Shown here: positions 59,268-64,000 of the stretch, piece after piece | Layout: every line of letters begins with the position of its first letter | Position numbering within the stretch: position 1 is the first letter of the stretch | From: Brenneria roseae subsp. roseae | GTDB lineage: Bacteria; Pseudomonadota; Gammaproteobacteria; Enterobacterales; Enterobacteriaceae | Direction of reading: 5' to 3' | Length of the DNA: 64,000 nucleotides | NCBI RefSeq assembly: GCF_003115845.1 | Contig: NZ_KZ819039.1 | Location: 1 to 64,000 of the forward strand | Translations under genes and position numbers: made by a program | The notes under the pieces: model-generated | Databases searched by the model: none | The model's input: the letters and a program-made list of their open reading frames with translations, nothing else | Told to the model about the DNA's origin: nothing

Positions 59268-59605
59268 GGAGATAAATAAAGTGAGCATCGCTATAACACG
59301 CTAACACGTTGTTTATCATCTGATGATAATCCGTTGTTCCTCACACTTTATCAGGCCGGTGTCAGGAACCATTGCCAACCTAATCTCCATCTGCTATTTA
59401 TAGCGGCCTGTTTTTCCCCCTTAGGGGATCGATATACCCAAAGTGATTGAAGTTACGGTCGGGCAGCAAGCGGAGGGACGCCGGATAGCTTATCAAGATA
59501 AGTCATTTGGATAAGTGAAAGAAGCCGACCTTTATTGTGACCGACAACGCGGTAACTTCAAATAAGCAGGGTATAGTGCGTGTCGTGTTATGTAGGAGAA
59601 GCAAC
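59130..59605. other. Intergenic region sfsA-dksA with two repeats
   Basis: About 475 bp without a gene. It is mostly made of the two TATACCC repeats (59118-59267 and 59433-59575). The 165 bp between them, AT-rich, should carry the dksA promoter unless this is in the second repeat. A good ribosome-binding site (taggag) lies at 59593-59598. Confidence 0.55.
59433..59575. repeat. TATACCC-ended repeat (MITE-like), copy 3
   Basis: 143 bp. Terminal inverted repeats TATACCC-N9-GAAGTTAC on both ends (left 59433-59456, right reversed 59552-59575). It stops 30 bp before the dksA start, so the dksA leader includes or abuts it. Confidence 0.75.
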
Positions 59606-60061
59606 ATGCAAGAAGGGCAAAACCGTAAGACATCTTCTCTGAGCATTCTCGCAATTGCCGGAGTAGAGCCGTACCAGGAGAAGCCGGGCGAAGAGTATAT
59701 GAACGACGCTCAGCTGGCTCATTTCAAGCGTATTCTTGAAGCATGGCGCAACCAACTCAGGGACGAAGTGGATCGTACTGTATCGCATATGCGTGATGAA
59801 GCAGCTAATTTTCCCGATCCCGTGGATCGTGCCGCTCAGGAAGAAGAATTCAGCCTTGAACTGCGCAACCGCGACCGTGAACGTAAGCTGATCAAGAAGA
59901 TCGCAAAAACATTGCAAAAAATCGAAGATGAAGACTTTGGTTTCTGTGAATCCTGTGGCGTAGAGATCGGCATCCGCCGTCTGGAAGCGCGCCCAACCGC
60001 TGATTTGTGTATTGACTGCAAGACACTGGCAGAAATACGCGAAAAGCAAATGGCGGGTTAA
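59606..60061 (+). CDS. dksA: RNA polymerase-binding transcription factor DksA
   Basis: 151 residues from ATG 59606, the E. coli length; the frame upstream is repeat-derived. Coiled coil with the acidic tip ([14 protein letters not shown] near 70-83) that enters the secondary channel, and a zinc finger CESCG...CIDC near 114-138. With ppGpp it mediates the stringent response. Followed by gluQRS as in E. coli. Confidence 0.97.
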   Translation: MQEGQNRKTSSLSILAIAGVEPYQEKPGEEYMNDAQLAHFKRILEAWRNQLRDEVDRTVSHMRDEAANFPDPVDRAAQEEEFSLELRNRDRERKLIKKIAKTLQKIEDEDFGFCESCGVEIGIRRLEARPTADLCIDCKTLAEIREKQMAG

Positions 60062-60071
60062 CTATCCATTC

Positions 60072-60117
60072 AAAAGCCTGCCCTGCGAGCGTGGATACGT
60101 ACGCAGGGACAGGCTTT
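60072..60117 (+). terminator. Terminator-like hairpin after dksA
   Basis: Long imperfect stem: aaagcctg-ccctgcg pairs with cgcaggg-a-caggcttt, with one bulged base and a loop of about 14 nt. The T run after it is short (ttt). It lies 10 bp after the dksA stop and probably reduces read-through into gluQRS. Confidence 0.6.
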
Positions 60118-60257
60118 ATGGCATAGGCTTTCCAACCCCATGATTGTGGCGATCAAATAGGTTTTGATCGGTGTGGTTTCTTTACTCTGCGCTTTTCAGT
60201 ACCACTCAACGTGTTAGCATTCGTATACCCGACCCGGTGTACACATTTATGGCTGGT

Positions 60258-61148
60258 ATGTCTGAAACAAACCATTATATTGGGCGTTTTGCCCCCTCTC
60301 CTTCCGGCGATCTGCATTTCGGCTCACTGATAGCTGCGCTGGGCAGTTACCTTCAGGCTCGGGCCCGATGCGGACGTTGGCTGGTGCGCATTGAAGATAT
60401 CGATCCTCCCCGTGAAATTCCCGGCGCCTCATCCCGCATTCTCTCTCAACTGGAACATTACGGCCTGCATTGGGATGGCGAGGTCGTCTATCAATCACAG
60501 CGGCATGCTCTCTACCTCGAAGCACTGCGTCAACTTCAACAACGCGGATTAAGCTACTACTGCACCTGTACTCGCAGCCGTATCCGGCAACTGGGTGGTC
60601 AATATGACGGCCATTGCCGCGATCTGGGTCTCCCTGCGCATCAGGCCGCCGTCCGCTTACGGCAGACAACCCCCGTTTTCCACTTTCATGACCGCCTGCG
60701 CGGCGATATCCATGCCGATCGCGCACTGGCTGAAGAAGATTTCATCATTCATCGTCGGGACGGGCTGTTTGCCTATAATCTGGCCGTCGTCGTAGACGAT
60801 CATGAACAGGGGATCACGGAGATCGTGCGCGGCGCCGATCTGATTGAACCAACCGTACGACAAATCGCGCTCTATCGTCAGTTAGGGTATCAGGAGCCGG
60901 ATTACGTTCATCTGCCACTGGTGCTGAATGTCGCGGGACAGAAACTCTCCAAACAAAATCATGCCCCTGCGCTGCCGGATAGCGATCCGCGACCGATTCT
61001 GGCCGCCGCGTTGCAATTCCTGCATCAGCCGTTACCGGAAAGCTGGCAGGATTTGACGCTCCCGGCGCTGCTTGAGTGGTCTGTCGCACAGTGGTCGCTT
61101 GATAAAATCCCCGTGAAAGCAGCAATAAATCTGTCAGAGATCACATGA
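60258..61148 (+). CDS. gluQRS: Glutamyl-Q tRNA(Asp) synthetase
   Basis: 296 residues from ATG 60258; ATG 60249 (three codons earlier) is equally possible, while the longer frame to 60171 is not conserved. A truncated glutamyl-tRNA synthetase without anticodon-binding domain: HIGH-type [11 protein letters not shown] near 14-24, zinc cysteines CTCTRSRI with C near 123, KLSKQNHAP near 232. Attaches glutamate to queuosine in tRNA-Asp. Between dksA and pcnB as in E. coli. Confidence 0.94.
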   Translation: MSETNHYIGRFAPSPSGDLHFGSLIAALGSYLQARARCGRWLVRIEDIDPPREIPGASSRILSQLEHYGLHWDGEVVYQSQRHALYLEALRQLQQRGLSYYCTCTRSRIRQLGGQYDGHCRDLGLPAHQAAVRLRQTTPVFHFHDRLRGDIHADRALAEEDFIIHRRDGLFAYNLAVVVDDHEQGITEIVRGADLIEPTVRQIALYRQLGYQEPDYVHLPLVLNVAGQKLSKQNHAPALPDSDPRPILAAALQFLHQPLPESWQDLTLPALLEWSVAQWSLDKIPVKAAINLSEIT

Positions 61149-61235
61149 TCATTCTCAAAGAGAGTCTGGTGAGCTATGATTAGCCGCTATTTTTCGTGGC
61201 GTACCTTTATTTATCCATCACTATCGAGGTGTATT

Positions 61236-62645
61236 ATCTTTACCCGAGTCGCTAATTTTTGCCGTAAAGTACTGAATCGTGAGAACGAAACGGTCGAACC
61301 CGAGGAGCCGCGTCGGTATCTGACGGTGATCCCGCGTGACCAGCATAATATTTCACGCAGTGACATCAGCGATAACGCGCTGAAGGTACTTTATCGCCTG
61401 AACAAAGCGGGCTACGAGGCTTATCTGGTCGGAGGCGGCGTTCGTGATCTGCTGCTGGGCAAAAAGCCTAAAGATTTTGATATCACCACCAGCGCGACGC
61501 CAGAACAGGTTCGTAAGCTATTCCGCAACTGTCGTTTGGTCGGCCGCCGTTTCCGTCTGGCTCACGTGATGTTTGGCGCAGAGGTGATTGAAGTCGCGAC
61601 ATTCCGCGGCCATCACGACCAGCATCAGGAACAGCAGGAAATCAAGAATTCCGCCCAGCAAGCCCAGAGCGGCATGCTACTGCGCGACAATATTTTTGGC
61701 TCGATTGAAGAAGACGCTCAGCGTCGTGATTTTTCCATCAACAGCCTGTATTACAGCATTGCCGATTTCACCGTCCGTGACTATACCAATGGGTTGAATG
61801 ACCTGCGTCAGGGTATCATTCGCATGATTGGCGATCCGGAAACCCGCTACCGTGAAGATCCCGTGCGGATGCTGCGCGCCGTGCGTTTTGCCGCCAAACT
61901 GGGGATGACCATCAGCCCTGAAACCGCACAACCGATCCCCCGGCTGGCGGCCTTGCTGCACGATATACCGGCAGCCCGTATGTTTGAAGAGTCGCTGAAA
62001 CTGCTGCAAACCGGTTACGGCTACCCCACTTACAAAATGCTGTGCGAATATCAGTTATTCCAGCCGCTGTTCCCGCTGATTAGCCGTCACTTTACCGAAG
62101 CCGGTGACACGACGCTGGAACGTATGGTCGAGCAGGTTCTGAAAAATACCGACCAACGTCTGCAAAACAGTATGCGCGTTAACCCGGCGTTCCTGTTCGC
62201 CGCCATGCTGTGGTATCCGCTGATCGAGCATGCGCAAAAGCTGGCGCAGGAAAGCGGTCTGGCGTATTTCGATGCCTTTTCGCTGGCAATGAACGATGTG
62301 CTGGACGAACAATGCCGTTCACTGGCTATTCCTAAACGTATTACGTCTTTAGTACGGGATATCTGGCAACTGCAACTGCGTTTGTCGCGCCGCCAGGGAA
62401 AACGTGCGTATAAGCTGATGGAACATCCGAAATTCCGCGCCGCCTATGATCTGCTTTGCCTGCGTGCTGAAATAGAAAACCATCAGGAACTACTGCGTCT
62501 GGCCGCATGGTGGGGCGAGTTTCAGGTTGCCGCACCGCCGCAACAGCAAAATATGCTGAAATCACTGGATGATGGCCCAACCGCTCACCGTCGCTCACGG
62601 CCCCGTCGTCCACGCAAACCGACGGCTCACAGAGAAAATACCTGA
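61236..62645 (+). CDS. pcnB: Poly(A) polymerase I, probable non-AUG start
   Basis: 469 residues if begun at ATC 61236; the first ATG of the frame, at 61176, would add 20 residues ([11 protein letters not shown]...) absent from E. coli PcnB. The conserved start is [13 protein letters not shown], and E. coli is known to start it at AUU. Here a gaggtg ribosome-binding site (61226-61231) is well spaced for ATC 61236. Nucleotidyltransferase motifs [22 protein letters not shown] near 60-81, then [11 protein letters not shown]; basic tail. Adds poly(A) to RNA 3' ends, speeding decay. Stop overlaps folK (TGATG). Confidence 0.92.
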   Translation: MFTRVANFCRKVLNRENETVEPEEPRRYLTVIPRDQHNISRSDISDNALKVLYRLNKAGYEAYLVGGGVRDLLLGKKPKDFDITTSATPEQVRKLFRNCRLVGRRFRLAHVMFGAEVIEVATFRGHHDQHQEQQEIKNSAQQAQSGMLLRDNIFGSIEEDAQRRDFSINSLYYSIADFTVRDYTNGLNDLRQGIIRMIGDPETRYREDPVRMLRAVRFAAKLGMTISPETAQPIPRLAALLHDIPAARMFEESLKLLQTGYGYPTYKMLCEYQLFQPLFPLISRHFTEAGDTTLERMVEQVLKNTDQRLQNSMRVNPAFLFAAMLWYPLIEHAQKLAQESGLAYFDAFSLAMNDVLDEQCRSLAIPKRITSLVRDIWQLQLRLSRRQGKRAYKLMEHPKFRAAYDLLCLRAEIENHQELLRLAAWWGEFQVAAPPQQQNMLKSLDDGPTAHRRSRPRRPRKPTAHRENT

Positions 62646-63142
62646 TGACCTGCGTTTATCTGGCGCTGGGCAGCAATCTGGCACAACCGTTACGGCAAGT
62701 GCGGACCGCGCTAGCGGCGCTGGATAATGTCCCACTCACCCGGGTAGTCAATCGCTCTTCGTTTTACCGTAGCCGCCCGCTCGGCCCGCAAAACCAGCCG
62801 GATTACCTCAACGCGGTCGTCGCACTGGAAACCGGTCTGAACGCTGAACGGTTGCTTGACCATACGCAGAAGATTGAGCTTGAGCAGGGGCGTGAGCGCA
62901 AGGAACATCGTTGGGGACCGCGCACCTTGGATCTGGATATTTTGCTGTTCGGCGACGCCGTGATTCATACGGCGCGCCTGACGGTTCCGCATTACGATAT
63001 GAAAAATCGCGAGTTCATGTTGTATCCGCTCGCAGAGATCGCGCCGGATCTGGTTTTCCCCGATGGCGAGCCGCTTTCTCAGCGTCTTGCCCATGTCGAT
63101 CGCAACGGCTTGACGCTGTGGGATAACGATAACCACGATTGA
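62645..63142 (+). CDS. folK: 2-amino-4-hydroxy-6-hydroxymethyldihydropteridine pyrophosphokinase
   Basis: 165 residues. Contains YLALGSNLAQPL at the N-terminus and the active-site block ERKEHRWGPRTLDLDILLFGD near 80-100. Transfers pyrophosphate from ATP to the pterin in folate synthesis. Starts within the pcnB stop codon (one-base overlap), so translation is coupled. Confidence 0.97.
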   Translation: MTCVYLALGSNLAQPLRQVRTALAALDNVPLTRVVNRSSFYRSRPLGPQNQPDYLNAVVALETGLNAERLLDHTQKIELEQGRERKEHRWGPRTLDLDILLFGDAVIHTARLTVPHYDMKNREFMLYPLAEIAPDLVFPDGEPLSQRLAHVDRNGLTLWDNDNHD

Positions 63143-63290
63143 ACCGTGCCAACTCAGCCCACCATGTCCCACCGCACGTTTTCCCCGATTTACAACAGCA
63201 ACTTGTAAGATAAGGGTATATCCCTGCACGCCAGCTTCCATTAGAATGATCGCCTTTCATTCTTCGCCCTATTGACATAGGAAGACTGTC

Positions 63291-64000
63291 ATGAAACCGA
63301 CGACCATCTCCCACTTGCGCCAATGGAAACAAGAAAAGCGGAAATTTGCTTCGATTACCGCTTACGACGCCAGCTTCTCTCGCCTGTTCTATGAACAGGG
63401 AATCAAAGTGATGCTGATTGGCGATTCCCTGGGTATGACATTACAGGGACATGACTCAACGCTGCCCGTCACCATCAATGACATTGTTTACCACACACGC
63501 TGCGTTCGTCGCGGCGCGCCCTTTGCACTGCTGCTCTCCGATATGCCGTTCATGAGTTACGCCACACCCGAGCAAACCTTTAGCCAGGCCGCAGAGCTGA
63601 TGCGCGCTGGCGCCAATATGGTCAAACTGGAGGGCGGAAGCTGGCTGGCGCCCACGGTGAAAATGCTGACCGAACGTGCCGTTCCCGTTTGCGGGCACCT
63701 GGGTTTGACGCCGCAATCCGTTAATATCTTCGGCGGTTACAAAATTCAGGGTCGGGACGAGGCGGCCGCCAACCAGTTGCTTGAGGATGCGCTCGCGCTG
63801 GAACAGGCCGGCGCCCAACTACTGGTTCTGGAATGCGTACCGGTTGTTCTGGCGCAACGCATCACTGATGCCCTTTCTATTCCGGTTATCGGTATCGGAG
63901 CCGGCAACGTTACCGACGGACAAATTCTGGTGATGCATGACGCCCTGGGTATTACCGGGGAGAAAACCCCTAAGTTCGCCAAAAATTTTCTGGCGCAAAG
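63291..64000 (+). CDS. panB: 3-methyl-2-oxobutanoate hydroxymethyltransferase (partial)
   Basis: 237 residues visible of about 263; it runs off the right end. Contains [12 protein letters not shown], the substrate site [20 protein letters not shown] near 41-60 with Asp, [10 protein letters not shown] and [14 protein letters not shown]. Adds a hydroxymethyl group to 2-oxoisovalerate, the first step to pantothenate. panC should follow. It lies about 150 bp after folK, with its own promoter region likely there. Confidence 0.97.
   Translation, partial: MKPTTISHLRQWKQEKRKFASITAYDASFSRLFYEQGIKVMLIGDSLGMTLQGHDSTLPVTINDIVYHTRCVRRGAPFALLLSDMPFMSYATPEQTFSQAAELMRAGANMVKLEGGSWLAPTVKMLTERAVPVCGHLGLTPQSVNIFGGYKIQGRDEAAANQLLEDALALEQAGAQLLVLECVPVVLAQRITDALSIPVIGIGAGNVTDGQILVMHDALGITGEKTPKFAKNFLAQ

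Overview
The window is chromosomal DNA of an enterobacterium, most likely a plant-associated member of the Pectobacteriaceae (Brenneria/Pectobacterium/Dickeya/Lonsdalea type). This is inferred from recognised proteins that match Escherichia coli orthologues closely in length and motifs, from runs of genes in the E. coli order, and from intergenic TATACCC-ended repeats that I recall from this family. No rRNA, CRISPR array, intact prophage or complete insertion sequence was seen.

Positions 1-10,500 hold a cell-surface adhesion and cyclic-di-GMP region. A giant repetitive adhesin with a LapA-type retention module and a TAAG cleavage motif runs off the left edge. Divergent from it are the three parts of a type I secretion system (outer-membrane TolC-like protein, ABC transporter with a degenerate C39-like domain, HlyD-like adaptor). 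A PAS-GAF-GGDEF protein and the phosphodiesterase PdeH follow.

Positions 11,000-26,600 are a conserved housekeeping block in near E. coli order: yfhL, acpS-pdxJ, recO-era-rnc-lepB-lepA, rseC-rseB-rseA-rpoE with a sigma-E promoter, nadB, yfiC, srmB, grcA (with a perfect FNR box upstream) and ung.

Positions 26,700-32,800 are rich in tRNA genes: two tRNA-Ala(GGC), a secreted esterase, gltX, then tRNA-Val x4 (the last two damaged) and tRNA-Lys. After tRNA-Lys lies a decayed accessory segment. The 3' end of tRNA-Lys recurs twice more (about 30,713 and 32,619). Between the copies are a hairpin-dense stretch, a possible 42-codon peptide gene, an unrecognised 266-aa protein and a broken ABC-transporter ATPase.

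Positions 32,800-43,200 hold the sulfate transporter operon (sbp-cysT-cysW-cysA, no cysM), cdaR, degP (with a probable sigma-E promoter), dgt and mtnN-btuF. Positions 43,300-48,750 contain a small exported protein, erpA, hemL and an accessory insertion between hemL and fhuB: the toxin-antitoxin pair mqsRA with a nested inverted-repeat operator, and a MocR regulator divergent from a LysE-type exporter.

Positions 48,746-64,000 hold fhuC-fhuD-fhuB (Fur box, no fhuA, and two palindromic repeats translated into the FhuB N-terminus), mrcB, hrpB, thpR-sfsA, two TATACCC repeats, dksA, gluQRS, pcnB (probable non-AUG start), folK and the start of panB.
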